From contig JAGQRW010000008.1 of the NCBI GenBank assembly GCA_020425085.1, forward strand, positions 1 through 45,513: a stretch of 45,513 nucleotides of DNA. Reading direction: 5' to 3'. The position numbers and the translations under genes were made by a program. The first letter of the stretch is position 1; each line of letters opens with the position of its first letter. Positions 1-7,751 of the stretch are shown piece after piece. The notes beneath the pieces are model-generated. The model made no database searches. It was not told where the DNA came from and saw only the letters and a list, made by a program, of their open reading frames with translations. The stretch is from Paracoccaceae bacterium. GTDB taxonomy: Bacteria > Pseudomonadota > Alphaproteobacteria > Rhodobacterales > Rhodobacteraceae.

Positions 1-229
1 GATCAGCCGCCCACGTTGCGATGGCTGCCTTTACTGCATTCGGCGTTGTGCAATTTACCGTCGTATCGAACACCTCGGTGGTGAACCCGGTCCAGCCGCC
101 CTCGTCGTCAGGCACATCGTGCAACGCTTCCAGGGCCGTTGCAGCCGCCAGCAGGCCTTCAGGAGGCGTGGGCGGAGTGGTGTCACCGATGGATACGGTG
201 CTGCCGACACCAATGCCGACGCCAAGCAT
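1..229 (-). CDS. Partial CDS (N-terminal 76 codons), coupled to spike-base-like gene
   Basis: An open frame on the minus strand starts with ATG at 229-227 and leaves the window at base 1. Its start shares one base with the stop of the upstream gene (TGATG), which points to translational coupling and a joint function. The visible product begins MLGVGIGVGSTVSIGDTTPP and continues with acidic, alanine-rich sequence; I see no signal peptide, membrane span or known domain. In the Rhodobacter capsulatus gene transfer agent the spike-base gene is also followed by a second head-spike gene, so a spike or fibre partner is a reasonable guess from position only. If the molecule is circular, the C-terminal half could be the fragment entering from the right edge at 45270-45513. 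That join needs one extra base (modulo three) to be in frame. Confidence 0.55.
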   Translation of the reverse strand, partial: MLGVGIGVGSTVSIGDTTPPTPPEGLLAAATALEALHDVPDDEGGWTGFTTEVFDTTVNCTTPNAVKAAIATWAAD

Positions 230-495
230 CAATAGGCTCCGACAATGGTGATGCCGGGGGTCGTGCCGGTCTGATAAACACGACGGACTCGCAGCGGATG
301 CAGCATCCCCGGCGTCAGATTATGCAGGGTCACGGTGCCGCTGTCGTTCATGTCAACCACCACATCGGCATTTGCCGACACATACAGACCACGGGTGACA
401 AAGCTCAGATCCGAGGCATCGTCCGGAGTGATGACAAAGGCGTTTGAAACCGGTGAGGTGACTGAATCGGTATGCGAAGAAAACGTATCGACCAT
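229..495 (-). CDS. Spike-base-like protein (RCAP_rcc01079/GhsA-like)
   Basis: Small 88-residue protein without a signal peptide. The pattern of a D-F-x-S start, then 'VITPDDASDL', 'TRGLYV' and 'PLRVRRVYQTGTT' near the end matches my memory of the spike base family of the R. capsulatus gene transfer agent (rcc01079, ghsA), where head spikes bind the polysaccharide capsule. A good Shine-Dalgarno (AGGA, 6 bases before the ATG) supports this start. The gene overlaps the next one by one base. It stands alone here, with no capsid or tail genes visible, next to a polysaccharide locus. That may be meaningful for polysaccharide binding, but this is inference. The family call rests on pattern memory and needs a profile search. 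Confidence 0.6.
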   Translation of the reverse strand: MVDTFSSHTDSVTSPVSNAFVITPDDASDLSFVTRGLYVSANADVVVDMNDSGTVTLHNLTPGMLHPLRVRRVYQTGTTPGITIVGAY

Positions 496-1085
496 GATAA
501 TTCCTGTCCTGTAAAATATGTTGGCTAAGCGAAATTGTCTTAAATTTTCCAGATCGGGTTATAGGCCGGGTGTGTTTAGGAAGTGTAACAGCACCGTGCG
601 CTGCCTGCGCCGGGTGCGGCGCTGCCAAAGCAATGCATAGAACCGGGTTTGCACACCGGTATAGCCCAAGCCTTGATATCCCCGGCGGTAGAGATGCTGG
701 TGATCGAAGGCTTGCTGTCGGCCCCTTGTCGGCTGATTTCTGCGCAGCGGGTAGAAAAGAGGCGAGACCTTGCCGAGATCACCCCATGGAAACCCTAACG
801 GGTTGCACATCTCGATGCCTCGCGTACTAGACGTTGTGTTGCCCCCATGGATGTAGTTCCCGAGGGTTCGTACACAGTAACGGTATGCCCATCGTTCCGT
901 AATTTACCCAATCTTTGACACAAACCGGCCCTTTGGAAGGCGCAAAGCTGGCTCTTCCTGCGGGGTGGGGATTCTGAATCTTGTCTGCCGGTTTCCGTCA
1001 GGAAGCAGCGCATGACGAGTTTTGGGATGAGTTTCGGTAAACGGCAGACGGCCCGTTTGCCTCTGCAAAAAGGACGAAAAGTCGA
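496..1085. other. Intergenic region between divergent genes, no gene recognised
   Basis: About 590 bases separate the spike-base-like gene from the RTX gene. Several short open frames occur on both strands (for example 576-782 and 795-1142, minus strand), but none has a convincing start signal or recognisable product. The region presumably carries promoters for both diverging units. An AAAAAGGA stretch at 1067-1073 is the likely ribosome binding site for the gene at 1086. I see no clear repeats. Confidence 0.5.
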
Positions 1086-3854
1086 ATGCCTGCCAATCTG
1101 GAAACCACAATTATCGTCAGCAATTCGGCTGAACTGAAACAAGCCATGGCAACCCTTGCCGCCGGGAATGGTGGTACCATCCTGATGAAAAATGCCGGTG
1201 AGGCATATAATGCGGGGTTTCCGAATGCCGGCGACAATGAGCCGCCGATCACGCTTACCTCATTTGACAGCGAAAATCCGGCAGTGATCGAACGGCTAAA
1301 TATCTTGAACCGGGAAAACATCACCATCGACGGCGTGGTTTTTGACAGCAGCAATGCCAGCGTAGAAAGATCAGTTTATACACCGGACCTGGAAATTACC
1401 AGTTCCTCTGCGATCATTGTCAAGAACTCGGTCTTCCGGGGCAGTGCGACGGAAATATTTACCGGCGGTGATGGCGAAAAGCAGGCGTTCAGTATGTCCC
1501 TTGTCAGGGGCACCAATGGTTTTACTTTCGAAAACAATGACGTATCTGGCTACAATCACGGGCTTCAGTTTCTGGAAGTCAAGGATATCAGCATCAAAAA
1601 CAACGAAATCCGCGCGATGCAGGGCGACGGGATGCGGTTTGGCGGGGTTCAGGATGTTCTGATTGAAGGTAACAACCTGCACGATTTTCTGGGTTCGACC
1701 TCTAATATGAACCACAATGACATGATCCAATTCTGGGGTACCAACACGGTGATGAACACGGAAAATGTCATCATCCGGGGTAATATACTGGATGCAGGTG
1801 AAGGCAGTGCCTCGCAGGCAATTTTTGGGTACAACGAGCAATTTTCCGAAACCGGCGTCTATTTCAAGAATTTCCTTGTTGAAAACAATGTTATCCACAA
1901 TGGCGCGTATCAAGGTATCTGGCTGAGTAACATCGATGGCCTGATGATACGAAACAATACCGTCCTGTGGAACCAAGATGCCAAGAATTATCTCAACACG
2001 GACGATCCCGGCACCAGCCACATGCCATCTATCCATACGCAGAATTCGCTAAATGTGGATATTCACGGCAATATCGCACCACTAATTCAGGTTCCTGAAG
2101 GGGTCGATATTTCCAACAACGCGATCATTTCCTACGACCAGAAATCGGCTGACGGCTATATCGAGAAACATTTCATCAATGCACTGATCGGCGGCGAAGG
2201 CGATCTGCGCGATCTGAAATTGTTGCCGGGCAGCGACTGGGTTGGGCAGTTCGGCGCAACATTCAATCAACCGACGGCGACGGCCGACCATTTGACGGCA
2301 GTGATGGCGACACAGGCGGTTTTTGGCGATAGTCACAGCTTTATCTTCTCGGCGGCGTTCTCGCAGGACGAAACCGGTTATCTCAATGACGGGAACGCCG
2401 AATTTATCTGGTCGTTTTCCGATGGCACCACCCTCAGCGGCATGACCGTGACCAAGACCTTTGCCGATGCCGGGCCTGTAGATGTCCAGCTTACCGTGAC
2501 CAAGATCTTAGCCGAGGTCAGGGCCGCAGGTACCCCGCTTACCGCCATCAGCAATGGAACAGCTACCGACAGCATCACCCGTGGCATCAATGTCATGGAC
2601 ACACATCTTGTCGAGATCAGCTTTGATTCCCAGGTGCTGGACGAAACCTCCTGGGGAACGCTGGTGCATGTGGATCAGCCGTTTGATACTACCCCGGTCG
2701 ATGGCGTGACCGGCGACGGATTCCGGCTGGACGGGACAAGCCGCATCAGTATCAGCCGGGATAATGCGCAGATCCACAATCTTGAAACCTTCTCGATGGG
2801 GATGGCGGTCAAGCTGGATGCAGGCAGCGGTGCGGGAAATTTTATCCGGCTCCACCAGGCAATGCTCGGCACCGTCAATGCCGACGGATCGGTCAGCTTC
2901 AGCCTGACCACCGGCGATGGTGTATTCACGGTCAAAAGTGCTGCGGGCCTGATGACCGAGGCGGAATGGCACAAGGTCGATATCACCTATAGCGCCGTCA
3001 ACGAGCGGCTGAAGCTCTATGTCGATGGCGAACTTGCCGGCATGGTATCGGCTTCGGGTGTAACCCCTTCAAAGGCCTATTGGAATCTTGACCTTGGGGA
3101 TAGCTGGAACGGCAGCATCAAGGGTGTGATCGACGATTTCAGCCTGTCTGCCGGGGCAGATTCTGCCCAGGATATCCTGCTTGACTACAAGTATATGGAG
3201 CGCGATATCAACGTCATACGCTCATCCGGGGAAAAGCTTTATCTCGAAGGCAATGACAATAACGACTTGATCGCTGTTGCCGGGCAGGACGAAAATACCG
3301 CGTTCAATGTGAAGATTCTCAGTTATGCCGGGGATGACGATATTTTCGTTACCGAAGGCAGGGCACGGGTTGGTTCCGGCGACGGCAATGACACGATATC
3401 GCTTGGCAATGCCGATGATATTGCCCGCGGCGGGAAAGGCAAGGATATCATTCACGGTGGGTCTGGTGCTGATTTTCTGGTAGGAAACCGGGGCAATGAT
3501 ACACTGAACGGTGAGGCCGGCGACGATCATCTGCGAGGTGGATTGCACAATGATACGCTGAACGGCGGTACCGGCAATGACGTTCTGGATGGCGGTTACG
3601 GCAATGACCTTCTGATCGGCGGCGAGGGGGAGGATGTGTTCTTTTTCCGCGGTGCGTTTGATCAGGGTACCGATGTTGTTGTCGATTTCACCGACGGGGT
3701 CGACATGATCGGCATTTCCGGGCTGACCTATGCCGATATCGACATCACCGCCTCGGGGGCCGGTACGATAATTTCCCTGTCCGGTGGCGGCAACATTATC
3801 CTGGAGGGGGTTGATCACAACCTGATCGACGCCACGGATTTCCTCTTTACCTGA
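1086..3854 (+). CDS. Secreted RTX protein with beta-helix, PKD-like and LamG-like domains
   Basis: A 922-residue protein without an N-terminal signal peptide. Residues about 70-340 show right-handed beta-helix repeats (many I-x-I/V-x-x-N-x-I units such as 'NVIIRGNILDAG' and 'MIRNNTVLWN'). Residues about 417-475 look like a PKD fold ('FIWSFSDGTTLSG', 'VTKTFADAG'), and about 510-700 resemble a LamG/concanavalin-like module ('LKLYVDGELAGMV'). Residues about 763-853 carry calcium-binding RTX nonapeptides (G-G-x-G-x-D-x-L). The tail ends in an aromatic/hydrophobic stretch, as in type I secretion substrates. The family precedent is polysaccharide-modifying lyases and epimerases, so action on the exopolysaccharide outside the cell is likely, but no catalytic residues can be assigned. 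No ABC exporter or membrane-fusion gene is in the window. The gene converges on xrtD with a 19-base gap. Confidence 0.85.
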   Translation: MPANLETTIIVSNSAELKQAMATLAAGNGGTILMKNAGEAYNAGFPNAGDNEPPITLTSFDSENPAVIERLNILNRENITIDGVVFDSSNASVERSVYTPDLEITSSSAIIVKNSVFRGSATEIFTGGDGEKQAFSMSLVRGTNGFTFENNDVSGYNHGLQFLEVKDISIKNNEIRAMQGDGMRFGGVQDVLIEGNNLHDFLGSTSNMNHNDMIQFWGTNTVMNTENVIIRGNILDAGEGSASQAIFGYNEQFSETGVYFKNFLVENNVIHNGAYQGIWLSNIDGLMIRNNTVLWNQDAKNYLNTDDPGTSHMPSIHTQNSLNVDIHGNIAPLIQVPEGVDISNNAIISYDQKSADGYIEKHFINALIGGEGDLRDLKLLPGSDWVGQFGATFNQPTATADHLTAVMATQAVFGDSHSFIFSAAFSQDETGYLNDGNAEFIWSFSDGTTLSGMTVTKTFADAGPVDVQLTVTKILAEVRAAGTPLTAISNGTATDSITRGINVMDTHLVEISFDSQVLDETSWGTLVHVDQPFDTTPVDGVTGDGFRLDGTSRISISRDNAQIHNLETFSMGMAVKLDAGSGAGNFIRLHQAMLGTVNADGSVSFSLTTGDGVFTVKSAAGLMTEAEWHKVDITYSAVNERLKLYVDGELAGMVSASGVTPSKAYWNLDLGDSWNGSIKGVIDDFSLSAGADSAQDILLDYKYMERDINVIRSSGEKLYLEGNDNNDLIAVAGQDENTAFNVKILSYAGDDDIFVTEGRARVGSGDGNDTISLGNADDIARGGKGKDIIHGGSGADFLVGNRGNDTLNGEAGDDHLRGGLHNDTLNGGTGNDVLDGGYGNDLLIGGEGEDVFFFRGAFDQGTDVVVDFTDGVDMIGISGLTYADIDITASGAGTIISLSGGGNIILEGVDHNLIDATDFLFT

Positions 3855-3873
3855 TGACGTCGGCGATTGCGCT

Positions 3874-5463
3874 TCAGAACGGAATGAATCGCGGCATCCG
3901 CATCAGGCTTTCGCGCATGAACCGCATCAGGCGGGCATCGGCATCGGCCTCGGTTTCGTCCCGCCCGATGGCGGTGACATATCTGACCAGCGCGCCGTCG
4001 GTTCGCCCGATCATGATGCTGTCATAGACCACCACCGCCTTGGCCATATAGTCGTTGGTCATGCGCCGGCCGCGCTGTTCGAACCAGTAATAGACCAGTT
4101 GTTTGGACAGGCCTTTCTGGATCACCGCCCGGTTGGCCTGAAACACCCCGTAGGGGGTGGAACTCATGTCAACCGTATGCGGGCCGAGGTTGAACACCTC
4201 CCAGCCGCCGACCGGCAGACAGACCTCGGGTGAGTGAATGCCCGAGCCCTCGGTCTGCTTGTTGTAAAAGGCCACGAACAGGTTCACATAGCCCTGCTCG
4301 TCGGGCGATTGGTAGACGGCGTTGATATAGTCATCCGCCCCCAGAACCGCCTCGACCTCGGGATCAAGCGGCCGGGCGATGCCCGACCAGGCGTCGATAC
4401 GGCGCGGAAACAGAGTAAAGGGATCGCGGTTCAAGGGTGCCGGTTCCGGCCCCTGAAGCCCGAGCCAGGCGCCGGAAACCGCAGCCGTCAGCAGCATTGC
4501 CGCCAGGATGGCCCGGGAATGGCGGATGTTCAGAATCCGCATGAATACCCGCCCCAGCCCGGCGGTATCCAGATCGATCGCCTCGGACAGGGGTTTCGGG
4601 TTGGGGGTCAGCCGTTGCAACGCTATCGCCATCAGGAACAGGATGCCGATACAGGTCAGGAAGATCACCCAGCCCTCAAAGAAATGCAGAAACCCGTCGG
4701 CCTGCTCGATGCCATAGCGATCAACCAGCACCCCGATCATGCCGATCCGGAACGAGTTCATCAGCACCGTCAGCGGTGCCGCCGACAACAACAGCACCGC
4801 CTTGTGCCAGAGCGGGCCGCGATAAAGGATCGAGAACAGATAGGAAAACGACAGGATCGGGAACAGATAGCGCAGCCCGGAACAGGCCTCGGCCACCTGC
4901 AGCTTGTAAACCCCGAGGTCGATCACGTTGCCTTCAAGGAACACCGGCACCCCTGCCATCGAAACAAACCAGACGCCAAGATGTGACGAGACCAGTTGCA
5001 GAAAGATTGTCAGTTTCCAGTAAATGAATTGCGGCAGTGGCAGCATGAAGATCAGGTGCAGCACCGGCGCCCAATGGGTGCGCCCGCGCCGCCAGCCAAA
5101 CACCGTCAGAACCACGCCACCAACCCAGATGATGAAAGCATAGGTGGTGATGTCCGGGATATGGGTCATCCCGCCCAGAACCGCGATCAAGAGTGCGAAT
5201 GCAACCACCAGAATACCCGGCCCGCGATCATGGACCTCGACCGCAGGCAGCGGCGCCTTGCGCAGCTCGCGCAGGAAAAGATAAAGCGAGACGACCGGAA
5301 TGATCGGCCCGTGGCTGTATTCGGGCGTCGACCACGCCTGCCCCAGCGATACGAAACCGGGCCAGAAGATCGGCAAACTGGCAAGGATCAGCAACAAGAA
5401 GCCGATCAGTCCCAGGGGGTTGATTGTGACCGGCATCGCCAGTCGTTGTGACACATTTGACAT
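3874..5463 (-). CDS. xrtD: Exosortase XrtD fused to EpsI domain (VPLPA-CTERM-specific)
   Basis: A 529-residue polytopic inner-membrane protein. Residues 1-290 form the exosortase domain of about eight hydrophobic segments with the three family residues: Cys194 in EACSGLR, Arg239 in NSFRI and His260 in FLHFFEGW. By analogy with sortases it cleaves C-terminal PEP/VPLPA signals and transfers the protein to an acceptor. After a short linker, residues about 318-529 are an EpsI-like periplasmic domain ('[14 protein letters not shown]', '[10 protein letters not shown]'). In alphaproteobacteria this fusion is typical of exosortase D, whose substrates end in VPLPA-type tails. Such tails occur at 15106 and 39597, and broken off at 40824. 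The upstream gene, 166 bases away on the same strand, encodes the outer-membrane barrel normally found beside exosortases. The start site lacks a strong ribosome binding site. Confidence 0.9.
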   Translation of the reverse strand: MSNVSQRLAMPVTINPLGLIGFLLLILASLPIFWPGFVSLGQAWSTPEYSHGPIIPVVSLYLFLRELRKAPLPAVEVHDRGPGILVVAFALLIAVLGGMTHIPDITTYAFIIWVGGVVLTVFGWRRGRTHWAPVLHLIFMLPLPQFIYWKLTIFLQLVSSHLGVWFVSMAGVPVFLEGNVIDLGVYKLQVAEACSGLRYLFPILSFSYLFSILYRGPLWHKAVLLLSAAPLTVLMNSFRIGMIGVLVDRYGIEQADGFLHFFEGWVIFLTCIGILFLMAIALQRLTPNPKPLSEAIDLDTAGLGRVFMRILNIRHSRAILAAMLLTAAVSGAWLGLQGPEPAPLNRDPFTLFPRRIDAWSGIARPLDPEVEAVLGADDYINAVYQSPDEQGYVNLFVAFYNKQTEGSGIHSPEVCLPVGGWEVFNLGPHTVDMSSTPYGVFQANRAVIQKGLSKQLVYYWFEQRGRRMTNDYMAKAVVVYDSIMIGRTDGALVRYVTAIGRDETEADADARLMRFMRESLMRMPRFIPF

Positions 5464-5629
5464 TACTCTACAGCCTTGCTTTTACGGCGCACCGGGACTT
5501 TCAAAATCATATCACCTGACCGGGCAATCCTGAACCGGAATACCCCGGGCGGCGACAGTTACATGGTCGATCACACCGTTTTGTTACCTGCTTTCCATCA
5601 CGGTCGGGGATTCGGGGATATACACCGCC

Positions 5630-7012
5630 TCAGGGAAAGAACCTGAAGCTCCGGTCCAGCGACAGGAAGATCGCGTTCGAGCGGGCCGCCGCAGCTCCGG
5701 TGGTTGCCGATTGCTGCATCTCATAGCCCCCTGACAGCATCCAGTCGGCGGTCAGATCGCGATTATAGGCGATGCGGAAATAGGCGCGCCCCCGGTCGGT
5801 CACCGGTGCCACCCCGACGCCGTTCGAATTGACATAGCTAAACGAGACGTCAAGCGAGGAATCCTCACTGATCATATGCTGATAGCTCAATCGCGCCAGT
5901 GTTACCTCGATGGCGCTGTCGGTGCTTGAGGTCTGGACACTGCGGCTGAGGCTGGAGCTGAGAACGCCGCGCGCCAGTTCATGACTGAGCTTCAGCGCGC
6001 CGATAAGATAGGTCTTGCCACCCGTAACCTTTGTCGCCCCCAGCGAGGCCGACAGCCCGCCGCGTGGCAACTCCATGTTCCGCCCCAGCGACAGCGAATA
6101 GCGCGCACCGCTGGTGTCGAAATTCCGGGAAAGCGTTGCTGTCGCGTTGCCGTTGGTACGCTCTTGGGTCAGCGACAGCGACCCTGATACGCCGCTGATC
6201 TTGGTGGTTCCCGGGCCGATCTGGGTGGTGCGGATCCGGTTCTGGAACAATGAGGCATCAAAGGTGGTGGTCGGGTTGACATATCCCGACAGGCCAAAGC
6301 CGAATTGTAGCGTCTGACGGTCGGTGGCAAAGACATCCCTTGCCTGATAGTCGTAATGACGCGCCTCCAGGCGGCCTTCAAGGCCGGGTGAGAATTGTAG
6401 CCGGGCCTTGGTATAGGCCGAGGCGGAATTGCTTGCATAAAGATCAGGATTGGTGGTGCCGGTATAGTCACGCCGTTCGATCTTGCCGCCGATCAGCATC
6501 CCGAACGGCGTATCGTTGCCAAGCGCCAGTTCAAAGCCGCCGCCATAGGCGGTACGGGTGCCGCTGTCGCTGATCAGATCCTGGTTGTTGTTGATGAAAT
6601 CCTCGGGATTAAGCGATCGCACCGGCGATTCCCGGTAATAGCTGTTGAGGCTCAGCGCACTGTGGGCGCCGGTACGCTGGTAATTCACGAAGGCATTGGG
6701 ATCGCCAAGACCGGTTGGCGTGCCGACGCCGGTAATCCGGCCATAGCGCAAAACCCCGCTCAGCCCGGCGCTGAAACTTTGCGTACTGGTTTGTGAGGTG
6801 ACGCCGATCCCCAGTGTATGGGTCATATAGGTCGAGGAACCCAGCGAAGGCGTGGTGATGTTGAGGTTGTCGTCAAACCTGAGACGCGAGCCGAAATCGA
6901 CGGTTACCTGCAGCCCGCCGGTATCGGCAGTCTGCGGAATCGCAACCGACCCCATACCGAGTGAGACCGCCATCAGCCCGACTGCGGTTGATATGTGCAG
7001 GGTTTTCGGCAT
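5630..7012 (-). CDS. Exosortase-associated outer-membrane beta-barrel protein (TIGR03016-like)
   Basis: A 460-residue protein with a signal peptide (residues 1-28, 'ISTAVGLMAVSLGMGSVA') and then alternating amphipathic strands typical of an outer-membrane barrel, ending in the aromatic 'FRFFP'. Repeated strand motifs such as 'SASLGATKVTGGKTYLIGAL' and 'ASLFQNRIRTTQIG' fit the PEP-CTERM-system-associated barrel family, thought to form or support the outer-membrane pore for exopolysaccharide. The gene lies 5 bases after the polysaccharide export gene, in the same operon and upstream of xrtD. The position matches the usual order in exosortase exopolysaccharide loci. Assignment is by context and architecture, not by a catalytic motif. 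Confidence 0.75.
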   Translation of the reverse strand: MPKTLHISTAVGLMAVSLGMGSVAIPQTADTGGLQVTVDFGSRLRFDDNLNITTPSLGSSTYMTHTLGIGVTSQTSTQSFSAGLSGVLRYGRITGVGTPTGLGDPNAFVNYQRTGAHSALSLNSYYRESPVRSLNPEDFINNNQDLISDSGTRTAYGGGFELALGNDTPFGMLIGGKIERRDYTGTTNPDLYASNSASAYTKARLQFSPGLEGRLEARHYDYQARDVFATDRQTLQFGFGLSGYVNPTTTFDASLFQNRIRTTQIGPGTTKISGVSGSLSLTQERTNGNATATLSRNFDTSGARYSLSLGRNMELPRGGLSASLGATKVTGGKTYLIGALKLSHELARGVLSSSLSRSVQTSSTDSAIEVTLARLSYQHMISEDSSLDVSFSYVNSNGVGVAPVTDRGRAYFRIAYNRDLTADWMLSGGYEMQQSATTGAAAARSNAIFLSLDRSFRFFP

Positions 7013-7017
7013 CCGAC

Positions 7018-7620
7018 CTACTCAAACAGCCGTCTCTCCGGCACGATGATCACATCGCCGTCCCTGAGGCCGATCTGCCCTTCCAGGCGGGCACCGTTTT
7101 CAACTGCGCGGTAGTCGAACGGATAGATGTATTCCTGCCCGGATTGCGGATCGCGGCGGCGCAGCTGGACCCGCTTGGTGGCGGCGAATTTGGAAAATCC
7201 GCCCGCTTCGGCCAATAACTGCAAAAGCGAGGTGCCGCGGCGGATCTTCACCTTGCCCTGATTGTTCAGCGCCCCGACCAGATAGACTGAGATCGAGCCT
7301 GGTCCGCTGCTGCTTGATCCGCCCTTGCCAAGGCTGGCAACGGAAACGAAAACCGTCGGCGGTGCCGCGAAATTTGATGCCAGCGCCGAAGCGATTTCCG
7401 CCTTCACATCGGCAATGGAACGACCGGCGGTATTGATCGCCCCGGCCAGCGGAAAGGATATATTGCCATCCGGAAGAACCAGAACCTGACGGTTCAGGTT
7501 GGGATCCTCCAGAACCTCGATCGCCAGAACGTCGCCCTTGCGGACCTTGTATTCGCTTTGCGCCGCAACCGAGGTTGCAAAGACCAGCGCCGCAAATATC
7601 CCCAGAATAGTTTTCAACAT
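7018..7620 (-). CDS. Polysaccharide export protein (Wza/GfcE-like, short form)
   Basis: A 200-residue periplasmic or outer-membrane-associated protein. I chose the ATG at 7620 because it begins a clean signal peptide ('MLKTILGIFAALVFATSVAA'); upstream in-frame starts only add non-signal sequence. Residues about 24-96 form the poly-export domain ('YKVRKGDVLAIEVLEDPNLN', 'VLPDGNISFPLAG'), and about 112-170 an SLBB-type ligand domain ('VYLVGALNNQGKVKI', 'LLAEAGGF'). No lipobox cysteine and no C-terminal amphipathic helix of the full Wza kind is present, so the pore is probably completed by the barrel protein encoded 5 bases downstream. It lies between the prsT-like gene and the barrel gene on the same strand. 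Confidence 0.88.
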   Translation of the reverse strand: MLKTILGIFAALVFATSVAAQSEYKVRKGDVLAIEVLEDPNLNRQVLVLPDGNISFPLAGAINTAGRSIADVKAEIASALASNFAAPPTVFVSVASLGKGGSSSSGPGSISVYLVGALNNQGKVKIRRGTSLLQLLAEAGGFSKFAATKRVQLRRRDPQSGQEYIYPFDYRAVENGARLEGQIGLRDGDVIIVPERRLFE

Positions 7621-7751
7621 GATCACGCCCTTGTTTTTTGCGCAGGATAGCCTGCAACCGCAGCAATTCACAAATTCAAATGAATCACCGACCCTTATGC
7701 CCCCACATTCTTTTTGACCGTATCGCCACGGCAACAGACCCCGGCCCGGTG

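Noticed and set aside
576-782. Open frame on the minus strand (68 codons) in the gap before the RTX gene
   Set aside because: No ribosome binding site, no recognisable domain, and overlapping frames of similar length on both strands; it may be chance or an unrecognisable remnant.
3222-3818. Minus-strand frame opposite the RTX repeats
   Set aside because: Its repeat-like protein results from the RTX codon pattern read in reverse; the plus-strand gene is certain.
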